Of a stretch of DNA of 64,000 bases, positions 56,520-64,000 are shown one piece after another. Source of the stretch: Sandaracinaceae bacterium (GTDB lineage Bacteria; Myxococcota_A; Polyangia; Polyangiales; Sandaracinaceae); contig JAVJQK010000101.1 in NCBI GenBank assembly GCA_040218145.1, forward strand, positions 62,001-126,000. Direction: 5' to 3'. Every line of letters begins with the position of its first letter. Position 1 is the stretch's first letter. Below the pieces are notes generated by a model. It was not told the origin of the DNA. It searched no databases and saw only the letters and a list, made by a program, of their open reading frames with translations. The position numbers and the translations under genes were made by a program.

Positions 56520-57086
56520 TCAGCGGAGGAGCTGGATGGGGGTGGAGGCTTCGTAGAGGGCGTCGGTGCGGAGGGCGTACTTGGTGCCGCGGCGGACTTC
56601 GCAGCCTTCGTGGCGGATCTTGTGCTGGAAGATCGCGGCCAGGCCGGGAGCGGGGACGACGGTCTGCTCGACCTGCTCCATGAACCGGGTCTCGCCGCCC
56701 TCGAAGTCGTCGTTGAAGTAGACGAGCACGGTCAGGAGGGTGATGCGAGTCTCGCTGGGCTGATACCAGTGATCCATGTGGGGCTCGAAGCGCTGGCCCT
56801 CGCGGTAGCGGTAGTAGCGGAGGCGCTCGTTGAGGCCGACGAGGGTCAGCTCGCCGATGCGCTCCGGGAGGTGCGCGCGGAGGCGACCGAAGAGGTCGGC
56901 CGTCGTCTCCGGGTCGTCGCGCATGACGCGGTCCTGGTTGCGGTACATGGGGTTGTTGGTGGCCAGGCTCGGCGAGGCGGCGGCGATGTCCTCGCAGATG
57001 CGCGCGCACTCGGACTCCGAGTAGATGCCGGCCGCGGTCCAGAGGAGCGGGGTGTCTTCGAAGCGCATCGGGACGGAGGTCGACAT
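56520..57086 (-). CDS. 2-oxoglutarate/Fe(II) oxygenase, prolyl-4-hydroxylase type
   Basis: A 188-residue protein. Iron ligands His103 and Asp105 (EPHMDHW) and His159 (RHEG), co-substrate anchor Lys169 (GTKYALRTD), and the family signature LVYFNDDFEGGETRF. By family it hydroxylates a protein prolyl or similar residue with 2-oxoglutarate and O2 in the cytoplasm. The ATG chosen is 22 bp from the divergent DUF2071-like gene; an upstream start would overlap it. The TGA stop begins four bases after the hairpin arm of the repeat. Confidence 0.9.
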   Translation of the reverse strand: MSTSVPMRFEDTPLLWTAAGIYSESECARICEDIAAASPSLATNNPMYRNQDRVMRDDPETTADLFGRLRAHLPERIGELTLVGLNERLRYYRYREGQRFEPHMDHWYQPSETRITLLTVLVYFNDDFEGGETRFMEQVEQTVVPAPGLAAIFQHKIRHEGCEVRRGTKYALRTDALYEASTPIQLLR

Positions 57087-57108
57087 CGAGCCAGTGTACG
57101 CTCCGCGC

Positions 57109-57825
57109 GTGGATCGCATCGCGCCGACGCGCCGCCCCGAGGGAAAGAACGCTGGGACGCAGCTGTGGCGAGAGCTGCTCTTTCTGCACTGGAAGGTGCC
57201 GGTCGAGGCGCTGCGGCCGCTCGTGCCGGCGCGGCTCTCGCTCGATCTCTGGGAGGGCGAGGCCTACGTGGGCGTGGTCCCGTTCCTGATGCGCGAGATC
57301 GCGCCGTCGTGGTGGCCGAAGGCGCTCGGGTTCGACTTCCTGGAGTGCAACCTGCGCACGTATGTGCACCTCGATGGAGAGGGGCCCGGCGTGTACTTCT
57401 TCTCGCTCGAGGCCTCGAGCTGGCTGGCGGTGCAGGCGGCGCGCGTCGGATGGGGGCTGCCCTATCACCACGCGCGCATGAGCACGTCGACGGTCGAGGA
57501 CGTCGTCGCCTACGAGACGGTGCGGCGCGGCGACGGCGCGAAGCACGCGGTGAAGTACCGCGTGGGCGAGGCGCTCGGACCGTCCGAGCCCGGCTCGCTC
57601 GAGCACTTCTTCCTCGAGCGCTACCTGCTCTACTCCGAGAAGGGCGGTCAGCTCGTGAAGGGACAGGTGCATCACCCTCCCTACCCCGCCCAGCGCGCGA
57701 CGGTGCTCGAGGTCGAGGACTCGCTCATCGCCGCCGCGGGGCTGCCCGCGGTGGAGGGGCCGCCCGCGCTCGTGCACTACGCGGCGGGCGTCGACGTCGA
57801 GGTCTTCAGCCCCTATTCGGTCTGA
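57109..57825 (+). CDS. DUF2071 (YqjF-like) protein
   Basis: A 238-residue protein, GTG start. It matches the YqjF/DUF2071 layout: WRELLFLHWKVPVEALRPLV, LDLWEGEAYVGVVPFLMREI, FLECNLRTYVH and GVYFFSLEASSWLAVQAARV, then LEHFFLERYLLYSEK. The fold is an acetoacetate-decarboxylase-like beta cone; no catalytic Lys can be assigned, and function is unknown. Its end overlaps the convergent lipoprotein gene by 13 bp. Confidence 0.88.
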   Translation: MDRIAPTRRPEGKNAGTQLWRELLFLHWKVPVEALRPLVPARLSLDLWEGEAYVGVVPFLMREIAPSWWPKALGFDFLECNLRTYVHLDGEGPGVYFFSLEASSWLAVQAARVGWGLPYHHARMSTSTVEDVVAYETVRRGDGAKHAVKYRVGEALGPSEPGSLEHFFLERYLLYSEKGGQLVKGQVHHPPYPAQRATVLEVEDSLIAAAGLPAVEGPPALVHYAAGVDVEVFSPYSV

Positions 57826-58289
57826 TCCGGCGCGTCGACGTGGATGTAGAGATCGACGAGGCCGGAACGCGGGAGGCGCAGCATGCGCTCGCGGACGAGG
57901 GCGTCGGCGAAGAACGAGCGGACCGCGGTCTCCCCGCCGCCTCCGCGGCTGCGGATCTCGCAGTCGCCTTCCTGATCGGTGAGGCAGCCCGTCTCGGTGC
58001 CCGCGCGGGGCGCCACCGCGACGCGCACGCCAGGACGGGCGCGGCCGGCGCGGTCGCGCGCGTGCACCCTCAACCGCAGGTCCCGCTCCGCGCCGTCATC
58101 GTGGACCTCCCCGTCTGCAGCGCCCGGGTTCGCCTCGGCGGGCTCGGGCGCCGTCGCGACTTCGAGGGCAGCAGACCGCTCCGAGCTGTCCTCGATGGGC
58201 TCGGCGCGCAGGGTCACGGGGACGGGGTCCGAAGCGCAGGAAGCGCTGGTCAGCGCGGCCACGAAGCACAGGCGGGCGAGCTCGTTCAC
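57813..58289 (-). CDS. Small lipoprotein
   Basis: A 158-residue protein, GTG start, with signal peptide ending ALTSASC (Cys18). Residues 19-70 are a Glu/Ala/Pro-rich tether. The rest is a small beta-rich domain (LRLRVHARDRAGRARPGVRV, TETGCLTDQEGDCEIRS) that looks like a carboxypeptidase-regulatory/Ig-like fold with one disulfide. Function unknown. Confidence 0.7.
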   Translation of the reverse strand: MNELARLCFVAALTSASCASDPVPVTLRAEPIEDSSERSAALEVATAPEPAEANPGAADGEVHDDGAERDLRLRVHARDRAGRARPGVRVAVAPRAGTETGCLTDQEGDCEIRSRGGGGETAVRSFFADALVRERMLRLPRSGLVDLYIHVDAPDQTE

Positions 58290-58359
58290 GCCGACATCGA
58301 CGCACCGAGCGCCAGGCCGATTCAGAGCGGCGCGCCAGGACGCGTGCTACGACCGCGGC

Positions 58360-58725
58360 ATGTCGAACCCGCAGCACAGTCGCGACAAGGGCCAGCTCTT
58401 CGAGAACAAGGACAAGCGCAAGCCGAGCCAGCCCGACCTCCGCGGCAACTGCGCGATCGACGGCGCGCCGTACGAGATGCAGGCGTGGCGCCGGGAAGAG
58501 CGCCTCTCGATCTCGCTCGCGCCCCCGCGCGGCGACTCCAACACCTACCCGCCGGAGTCGTTCCGCGGGATGCTCGATCCGGCCAAGGCTGGCCGCGGCC
58601 AGGACGGCCCGGCGCCCAGCTGGACCGGCGAGGTGGTCGGGGACGACGCGACCTACGCCATCCAGGCGTTCGAGAAGCAGGGCAAGAGCGGCGCGTACCT
58701 CGCGCTCTTCTTCACCGCCGCCTGA
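58360..58725 (+). CDS. Small hypothetical protein
   Basis: A 121-residue soluble protein with a very charged N-terminus (SRDKGQLFENKDKRKPSQPD) then a short beta-rich part (YEMQAWRREERLSISLAPPR, YAIQAFEKQGKSGAYLALFF). I do not recognise the family. It may bind nucleic acid through its basic arm (inference). It lies 19 bp upstream of the SUMF1-fold lipoprotein on the same strand. Confidence 0.6.
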   Translation: MSNPQHSRDKGQLFENKDKRKPSQPDLRGNCAIDGAPYEMQAWRREERLSISLAPPRGDSNTYPPESFRGMLDPAKAGRGQDGPAPSWTGEVVGDDATYAIQAFEKQGKSGAYLALFFTAA

Positions 58726-58744
58726 CCTGCTCTATGCTGAGCGG

Positions 58745-59776
58745 GTGCGCCCGCTCTTCGCTTCGCTCTGTCTGCTCGCGGCGTGCGGCAGCCCCGCCGC
58801 GCTCCCGGACGGAGGGCTCGACGCGACGGTCGATCCGACCCGCGACGCCCTACCCCCGAGCCTCGACGGAACATCCCCCGACGCGCAGACGGCGCACCTC
58901 GACGGCGGGAGCCCGTGCGTCGTCTCGGGCACGCCCGGGACGTGTCTGCACGTCGACGACTGCACGGGAGGCCGCGTCTCCACGCCCGGCTTCTGCCCCG
59001 GCCCGGCCGAGATCCAGTGCTGCACCGCGACCCCGGACGGCGGGGACGCCGGGGACGGAGGCGACGGCGGCCCGTCTTGCGATCCCGAAGTGATGCCCAC
59101 GCCCAACGAGGGGCTCGTGGAGGAGCCGGGCGCGCCCGGTTGCCCGGCCGGCATGACCCGCGTGGCGGACTTCTGCGTCGACCGCTTCGAGGCGAGCCTC
59201 GTGCTCGTCGACGACCGCGGGCCGATCGGCTCCTGGTCTCCGTTCCACAACCCGGGCGCCCGGCGCGTGCGCGCGCTGTCGATGCGCGAGGCGATCCCGC
59301 AGGGCTACATCACGGGGGTGCAGGCCGAGGCGGCGTGCCTCGAAGCGGGGAAGCGACTTTGCACCGACGCGGAGTGGCTGCGCGCGTGCCGCGGCGCGGA
59401 GGAGCGCACCTATCCCTACGGGACCGCGCGCATGAGCGGCGAGTGCAACGACGCGCGGGCGCGCCACCCCGCGGTGGAGCGGTTCGGCACGAGCGACGAC
59501 TGGATCTGGTCCCGCCTGGACGACGCGTGCATCAACCAGCTCCCCGACTCACTCGCCCCCACGGGCAGCCACCCGGGCTGCGTCACGCCCGAAGGCGTGA
59601 TGGACATGATGGGCAACCTGCACGAGTGGACGGCCGACCCGGCGGGCACCTTCCGCGGCGGCTTCTACGTCGACACGGTGCGCAACGGCGATGGCTGCCT
59701 CTATCGAACGACCGCCCACGACCGCGGCCACTGGGACTACTCGACCGGGTTCCGCTGCTGCGCCGACCCAGGCTGA
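58745..59776 (+). CDS. SUMF1-fold (FGE-sulfatase-like) lipoprotein
   Basis: A 343-residue protein, GTG start, lipobox CLLAAC (Cys14). D/G-rich tether with six Cys, then from about residue 130 the formylglycine-generating-enzyme fold: FCVDRFEAS, AEAACLEAGKRLCTDAEWLR, ERTYPYG, MDMMGNLHEW, FRGGFYV and the ending GFRCCADP. In true FGE two Cys form the active site; here the cysteines in NGDGCLYRTTAH and GFRCC do not clearly match, so it may be a non-enzymatic surface version, as in many myxobacterial proteins. It overlaps the convergent Bpt gene by 40 bp. Confidence 0.87.
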   Translation: MRPLFASLCLLAACGSPAALPDGGLDATVDPTRDALPPSLDGTSPDAQTAHLDGGSPCVVSGTPGTCLHVDDCTGGRVSTPGFCPGPAEIQCCTATPDGGDAGDGGDGGPSCDPEVMPTPNEGLVEEPGAPGCPAGMTRVADFCVDRFEASLVLVDDRGPIGSWSPFHNPGARRVRALSMREAIPQGYITGVQAEAACLEAGKRLCTDAEWLRACRGAEERTYPYGTARMSGECNDARARHPAVERFGTSDDWIWSRLDDACINQLPDSLAPTGSHPGCVTPEGVMDMMGNLHEWTADPAGTFRGGFYVDTVRNGDGCLYRTTAHDRGHWDYSTGFRCCADPG

Positions 59777-60510
59777 CGCTCGAACGCCTGCCAGGTCCCG
59801 TCGATGAGGCGCTCGTGCGGGCGGAAGCGCGCCTTGTAGCTCATGTGCGCGTTCTCGGCGATGTAGAGGCCGAGGTAGAGGTAGGTGTAGCCCCACTCCC
59901 GCGCGATGCGCAGCTGCTCGAGGATCGACCACGTGCCGAGGCTGAGCGAGGCGTACGAGGGATCCCAGAAGCAGTAGACGGCCGACAACGCGTCGTGACC
60001 ACGATCGGTGATGGCCACGCCGACGAGCTCGTCCCCGTCGAAGTAGCGCATCTCGAAGCTCGGCGCGCAGCGCTCCACGAGGAAGCCCTCGTAGCCCTTG
60101 AGATCGAGCGGCTCGCTCGACGCGCCGAGGAGCGAGCGCTCGCGCTTGTGTCGCTCGTAGAGCTCGAGCCGCCGCATGTCGGCGACCGGCGGCCCGATCT
60201 GGACACGCAGGCGACGGCGCGCCTTGTTGACGACGCGACGATGGTTCTTGCTGAACGTGAAGCGCTGGACCGGGATGCGGATCGCCTCGCAGGCGGCGCA
60301 GGTGGGGCAGCTCGGCCGGTAGAGGAAGGCGCCGTGGCGGCGATCCCCCGCGGCGAGCCGTCCGTCGAGCTCCTCCGGACGCAGCGCGCGGGACGGCATG
60401 CGCATCGGCAGACGCGCGTCCCGCCCCTCGAGATAGGGGCAGGGGTGCGGCGAGTCGTAGACGACGAGCTCCGGCGGGAGCCCGGGTGACCAGCGCGGCT
60501 GCACCCCCAC
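59737..60510 (-). CDS. bpt: Bpt-type leucyl/arginyl-tRNA-protein transferase
   Basis: A 257-residue protein, GTG start. N-terminal Cys cluster SCPTCAACEAIRIPV, then FTFSKNHRRVVNKARR and the GNAT-like C-terminal half (FDGDELVGVAITDRGHDALS, AVYCFWDPSYASLSLGTWS, YLYLGLYIAE, MSYKARFRPHE). These are the hallmarks of bacterial Bpt/ATE enzymes, which transfer Leu (or Arg) from tRNA to N-terminal Asp/Glu and mark proteins for ClpSAP. A secreted protein gene sits 25 bp upstream on the same strand. The 3' end overlaps the SUMF1-fold gene by 40 bp. Confidence 0.9.
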   Translation of the reverse strand: MGVQPRWSPGLPPELVVYDSPHPCPYLEGRDARLPMRMPSRALRPEELDGRLAAGDRRHGAFLYRPSCPTCAACEAIRIPVQRFTFSKNHRRVVNKARRRLRVQIGPPVADMRRLELYERHKRERSLLGASSEPLDLKGYEGFLVERCAPSFEMRYFDGDELVGVAITDRGHDALSAVYCFWDPSYASLSLGTWSILEQLRIAREWGYTYLYLGLYIAENAHMSYKARFRPHERLIDGTWQAFERQPGSAQQRNPVE

Positions 60511-60535
60511 AGCATGCCGGCAAATCGCGCGGTGT

Positions 60536-60985
60536 CTACTCCGCGATCGTCAGCTCGGTGCTGGAGATCTCGACGCCCTCTTCGGTGCGCACGACGACGC
60601 GGTAACGACCCGGCGCCTGACGCGCCACGAACCTTGCTACCGTCCGGTACCGCGGGCGAGCCGGGATGTCGAGCAACACGCCGGAGCGCGCCGGGCCGTC
60701 GACGCGCTCGAGCGACACGCGCACGCGGGTCTCCGCGCGGGTCGGGTTCTGCACCTGCACGACGGCGTAAATCCGGCCGTCGGCGTGGGTGAAGCTGGTG
60801 GTCGGCGTCTGCACGCGGCCGCGCTCGAGCGCGCTGCCCAGCTGGACCTCGGACACGCTCAGCTCGGTCGACGCCTCCTCCTGCGCGGCCGCCAGCGGCG
60901 GCGAGGCTCCGAACGACGCCGCACAGAGCGGCAGCGCGAGGATGGTGGCGGTGGTCAGCGCGTGGCGAATCTTCGAAGCGATCAT
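60536..60985 (-). CDS. Small secreted beta-sandwich protein
   Basis: A 149-residue protein with a signal peptide (cleaved near PLAAAQ). The mature part is one beta-sandwich domain: YAVVQVQNPTRAETRVRVSL, RTVARFVARQAPGRYRVVVR and VEISSTELTIAE, in the style of Ig-like or DUF2914-like domains. No Cys or enzyme motif. It ends 25 bp upstream of Bpt on the same strand; the pairing is probably positional and not functional. Confidence 0.7.
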   Translation of the reverse strand: MIASKIRHALTTATILALPLCAASFGASPPLAAAQEEASTELSVSEVQLGSALERGRVQTPTTSFTHADGRIYAVVQVQNPTRAETRVRVSLERVDGPARSGVLLDIPARPRYRTVARFVARQAPGRYRVVVRTEEGVEISSTELTIAE

Positions 60986-61168
60986 GGGCCCTCCCTTTCG
61001 ATGGCGAGGGACATGGAGTCACGACGCGTGCCAACCCCGGCTCACGCTGCGCGCGCCCGCTCCCGCCCCCCGGCGTGTGCAGCCTCCCACGATATCGCGT
61101 CCGCGAGGTGACGGAGTCGAAGCAGAAGATGGATTCCAACCGCCCTTGTCGAATATGCTGTGACACGA

Positions 61169-62080
61169 ATGGGATCCCCCTTCGACGAGGAAGAGGAAGA
61201 GGGCACCGCGATCATCGACGCGAAGGCGTTTCGCGAGGCGGTGTCTCCGAGTCGGCTCCATCCGGTCATCGTGCTCGTCGCGGGGGCCGACGCGGGCCGT
61301 CTGGTCCGGCTCGACGGCGAGGTGAACGTCGGCCGGAGCGCCCGGTGCGAGCTGCGGGTCAACGGCGACGGCGTCTCGCGCAAGCACGCCCGGATCTTCA
61401 TGCGCGGGGGCCAGACCTTCGTGGAGGACCTCGGCTCGACCAACGGCACCCTGCTCAACGGGCAGAAGGTCGAAGGGCAGGCGCCTCTGTCCGACGGCGA
61501 CAAGATCCAGGTGGGGGCGGAGATCCTGCTGAAGTTCAGCCTCCAGGACGAGGTCGACCAGGAGCTCCAGCAGCACCTCTACCAGGCCGCGGTCCGCGAC
61601 CCGCTCACCTCCGCCTACAACCGCCGCGCGCTGATGGATCGGCTCGAGTCGGACCTCGCCCACGCGAAGCGACACGGCACCGACGTCGTCCTGATGCTGC
61701 TCGACCTCGACCACTTCAAGCAGGTCAACGACACGCACGGCCACCCCATCGGGGACGAGGTCCTGCGCCGCACGGCGGACGCGGTGCGCGCGGTGATCCG
61801 CAAGGAGGACTTCTTCGCTCGCTACGGCGGCGAGGAGTTCGCGCTCCTCTGCCGGAGCACGGCGATGTACCAGGGCCTGCAGCTGGCCGAGCGCGTGCGC
61901 GAGACCATCGCCGCCATCGAGGTCCCCCTCGAGGAGGGCGGCACGCTCAAGGTCACAACCAGCGTCGGCATCGCGCAGTTCGAGCCCGATCACGATCCCG
62001 ACGCGCTGATCCGCGCCGCCGACGACGCCCTCTACAAGGCGAAAGAGGGCGGCCGCAACCAGGTCGTCGCGGCCGACTGA
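61169..62080 (+). CDS. FHA-GGDEF diguanylate cyclase
   Basis: About 303 residues. FHA domain at about 35-112 with the pThr-binding motifs GRSARCELRV, VSRKHARI and LGSTNGTLLNG. GGDEF domain from about 135 to 300 with active-site GGEEF at 220-224 and the inhibitory I-site RKED exactly five residues ahead, so it makes c-di-GMP and is product-inhibited by family rules. FHA means it is probably switched by a Ser/Thr kinase, such as the kinase-HDOD at 29161 in this window (inference). GTG 61160 is an alternative start. Confidence 0.92.
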   Translation: MGSPFDEEEEEGTAIIDAKAFREAVSPSRLHPVIVLVAGADAGRLVRLDGEVNVGRSARCELRVNGDGVSRKHARIFMRGGQTFVEDLGSTNGTLLNGQKVEGQAPLSDGDKIQVGAEILLKFSLQDEVDQELQQHLYQAAVRDPLTSAYNRRALMDRLESDLAHAKRHGTDVVLMLLDLDHFKQVNDTHGHPIGDEVLRRTADAVRAVIRKEDFFARYGGEEFALLCRSTAMYQGLQLAERVRETIAAIEVPLEEGGTLKVTTSVGIAQFEPDHDPDALIRAADDALYKAKEGGRNQVVAAD

Positions 62081-62086
62081 ATCTGC

Positions 62087-64000
62087 TCAGCGCAGGATGC
62101 AGGCGTTTCGGGGCGGGCCACCGCCGCCGACCCGCGCGCAGCGCTCCGCCGCCGGACAGTCCGCGTCCGAGCTGCACGAGATCTCGCAGTGCCGCGCCGC
62201 CGTGAACGAGGCCGGGTAGAGCTGACTCCCCTCGGTGCGCGTCGTACGCCGCCGCACCGCGCAGCTCGGGTAGTCGATCTCGGCCACGCTGACCCAGTCG
62301 TCGGTCTCCCCCAGCGTCACCCCGGTGTACGTGGCCACGAGCGCGCCGTCACAGAAGATGCGGACCGTTCCGTCGGTGGCGCCGCTGCCAGGAGCGCCGC
62401 CCATGCCGAGCGAACGATCGCAGAAGTAGTGGGCTCCGACCGTGTACGTGCCAGGGGCCGGGTTCCGGTCGACCGTGATGTTCTCGGGGCCGTATCCGTC
62501 GGTGTCGTCGATGTCCAGGGTCGGGTTGCCGTCCACGCCGACCGGGCCCCAGTCCGGGGCGCGGTTCGCGAAGTAGCAGTCGTCCGCGGTCCACCAGCCG
62601 TTCGGGTGGGAGCGCGTCACGTTCAGGAGGTGCGCGTCGACGTCACCGTAGGCCGTGCTCCAGCTGATCTCGACGTGGATGGCGCCGGGCGGGTTCGACG
62701 TGACGTTCACGCTGCAGCACGCGCGCTCCCCCTCGTCGTCGGTGACGCACAGCTGCACGACGTACGCGCCGGAGGCGTCCAGGTAGAAGTTGGTCGAGGC
62801 GCTGCTCGGCGAGGACGGCGTCGAGATCGAGCCCGGCGGCCGCGACGTCACGGTCCACGCGTAGCTGACCGGGCCGCCATCGGGGTCCGAGCCGCTCCCC
62901 GCCAGCGCGATCGTGTCCAGCACGTCCGCGCTCACGTCCCCCGGACACGTCACCACCGGGGGCGCCGTCGGGCACACCCCCATCTCGTCGGTGGCGCCGT
63001 CGCAGTCGTCGTCCCGCATGTTGCAGACCTCGGGGCTGGGCCCGGTGGCCCCCGCGCAGCCGCCCCAGCTGCCGCTCGCGTCGCAGGTCTGGCTGCCGGC
63101 CACACACTCCCCCGCGTCGGTCCCGCACGGGCGGGTTGTGCCGGTGGTGCATCCACACATCTCGTCGACGGTGCCGTCGCAGTCCTCGTCGAGCGCTCCG
63201 TCGCAGACCTCGCTCCCGGGCGCGACGCCCCCGGTGCACGCCCCGAAGCTGCCGCTCGCGCAGGACTGCGTCCCCGGACGGCACACACCCGTGCTGCTCC
63301 CGCAGGCGCGCGTCACCCCCTCGTCGACGCGGCCGTCGCAGTCGTCGTCGACCCCGTCGCAGGCCTCGAGCGCGGGGACCGTCTCGCCGCCGCACGAGGT
63401 CCAGCTGCCCGCGTCGCAGCGCTGCGTCCCGGGCATGCAGGCCCCCACGGAGGAGCCGCACGCCCGCGTCAGGGCCTCGTCGGTCGAGCCGTCGCAGTCG
63501 TCGTCGAGCCCGTTGCAGAGCTCGGCCACGGGGCCGCGGCCGCCCGCGCATCCCTCGAAGGCGCCGCCCACGCAGGCCTCGGACCCCCGACTGCACTCGC
63601 CGACATCCGTCCCACAGACCCGGACGATGCCCTCGTCGGTGACGCCATCACAGTCGTCGTCCGCGCCGTTGCAGGCCTCCGCGACGGGCCCCGACGCGCC
63701 GACGCAGGCGCCGAGTCGACCGGCCACGCACTCCTGCGTCCCGGGACGACAGGCGCCGACCGCGCTCCCGCACGCGGCGGGGGGCGCGGCCGGATCGCAG
63801 TCGCAGCCTTCGTTGGCCGCGCCGTCACAGCTCTCGTCCTCTCCCTCGGCGTCGCAGAGCTCGTCGGCCGGGAGCACGTCGCCCACACAGGGTCCCCAGA
63901 GGCCGAACTCGAGGCCGTCCATGCACTCCATCGTGCCGGGGCTGCACGCGCCCACCCCTCGCGCGGAGGCCGGCCCGCGGAAGCAGCTCGCGGTCTCTCC
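62087..64000 (-). CDS. MopE-type DDDCDG repeat surface protein, 5' end cut by window
   Basis: The frame is open to the window edge (637 residues visible) and continues with Cys/Gly-rich sequence at 63956-64000, so the start lies outside. At least five tandem repeats of about 45 residues carry NGxDDDCDGxxDE plus CGxxxGxCxxGxxxC; the acidic CDG motif is that of MopE-type metal-binding repeats (calcium or copper in relatives). A PKD-like domain (DTIALAGSGSDPDGGPVSYA) and a C-terminal domain with DWGPVGVDGNPTLDIDDTDG follow. It is probably a secreted, disulfide-rich calcium-binding surface protein. Confidence 0.85.
   Translation of the reverse strand, partial: GETASCFRGPASARGVGACSPGTMECMDGLEFGLWGPCVGDVLPADELCDAEGEDESCDGAANEGCDCDPAAPPAACGSAVGACRPGTQECVAGRLGACVGASGPVAEACNGADDDCDGVTDEGIVRVCGTDVGECSRGSEACVGGAFEGCAGGRGPVAELCNGLDDDCDGSTDEALTRACGSSVGACMPGTQRCDAGSWTSCGGETVPALEACDGVDDDCDGRVDEGVTRACGSSTGVCRPGTQSCASGSFGACTGGVAPGSEVCDGALDEDCDGTVDEMCGCTTGTTRPCGTDAGECVAGSQTCDASGSWGGCAGATGPSPEVCNMRDDDCDGATDEMGVCPTAPPVVTCPGDVSADVLDTIALAGSGSDPDGGPVSYAWTVTSRPPGSISTPSSPSSASTNFYLDASGAYVVQLCVTDDEGERACCSVNVTSNPPGAIHVEISWSTAYGDVDAHLLNVTRSHPNGWWTADDCYFANRAPDWGPVGVDGNPTLDIDDTDGYGPENITVDRNPAPGTYTVGAHYFCDRSLGMGGAPGSGATDGTVRIFCDGALVATYTGVTLGETDDWVSVAEIDYPSCAVRRRTTRTEGSQLYPASFTAARHCEISCSSDADCPAAERCARVGGGGPPRNACILR

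Noticed and set aside
61001-61159. tRNA or small RNA between the secreted protein and FHA-GGDEF genes
   Set aside because: No cloverleaf or conserved box can be found; nothing supported in this gap.

Overview
This window is very GC-rich chromosomal DNA packed with genes on both strands. It probably comes from a myxobacterium-like member of Myxococcota; Sandaracinaceae or another Polyangia lineage would fit, but I infer this from gene content and not from a marker gene. The clues are lipoproteins with Asp/Gly/Ala-rich linkers after the lipobox, a MopE-type DDDCDG repeat protein, a MYXO-CTERM-like C-terminus, hybrid histidine kinases, a Ser/Thr kinase fused to HDOD, FHA-GGDEF, and STAND ATPases with C-terminal winged helices. 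I see no rRNA, tRNA, prophage, transposase, CRISPR array or replication origin. Genes at both window edges are cut.

Layout. 1-9.4 kb: a Cys-rich lipoprotein; a coupled operon of a HEAT-repeat/PilT fusion, a second PilT-like ATPase and a helical-repeat protein; a coupled membrane pair (unknown protein plus HTTM protein); an acidic lipoprotein. 9.4-18.7 kb: PhnD-like binding protein, hotdog thioesterase, GlxA-type regulator divergent from an alpha/beta hydrolase, two Asp/Gly-rich lipoproteins (one a beta-helix), an OprO/P-like porin, an SDR, and a pirin-HAD pair. 18.7-25 kb: a perfect inverted repeat closing two convergent genes, a zinc-ribbon membrane protein, a TPR-like protein, a STAND regulator, an M15-type lipoprotein, and the only real repeat zone: CGCAAAGACG-type repeats around four 42-bp tandem units. 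25-33.7 kb: a TerB-like protein, a FadR-type regulator, and a co-directional signalling cluster (hybrid kinase, Ser/Thr kinase-HDOD, hybrid kinase) followed by an SDR. 33.7-43 kb: a beta-barrel protein and a VIT/VWA protein divergent from a second STAND regulator, then unknown proteins and another SDR. 43-49 kb: two copies of a small zinc-ribbon/membrane/lipobox-like protein flanking a DoxX/LysR pair with a clear operator array, a SWIM-SNF2 helicase and a fourth SDR. 49-55.5 kb: a coupled pair of a Reg_prop propeller protein and a very large PQQ-propeller/VIT/VWA lipoprotein, with an upstream lipoprotein. 55.5-64 kb: MOSC, 2OG-Fe(II) oxygenase, DUF2071-like, small lipoproteins, SUMF1-fold lipoprotein, Bpt-type aminoacyl transferase, FHA-GGDEF, and a truncated MopE-repeat protein.

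Themes. Much of the coding capacity is cell-surface proteins (lipobox proteins, barrels, propellers, VWA) and signalling. Start/stop overlaps (GTGA or TGATG) mark translationally coupled genes. Nearly every convergent gene pair has its stops within about 20 bp or overlapping, and the few longer gaps hold repeats. The most promising leads are the HEAT-PilT operon, the paired zinc-ribbon proteins with a lipobox-like Cys near residue 100, the PQQ-VIT-VWA/Reg_prop pair, the two STAND-wHTH paralogues, and the small dispersed repeat elements at gene ends.
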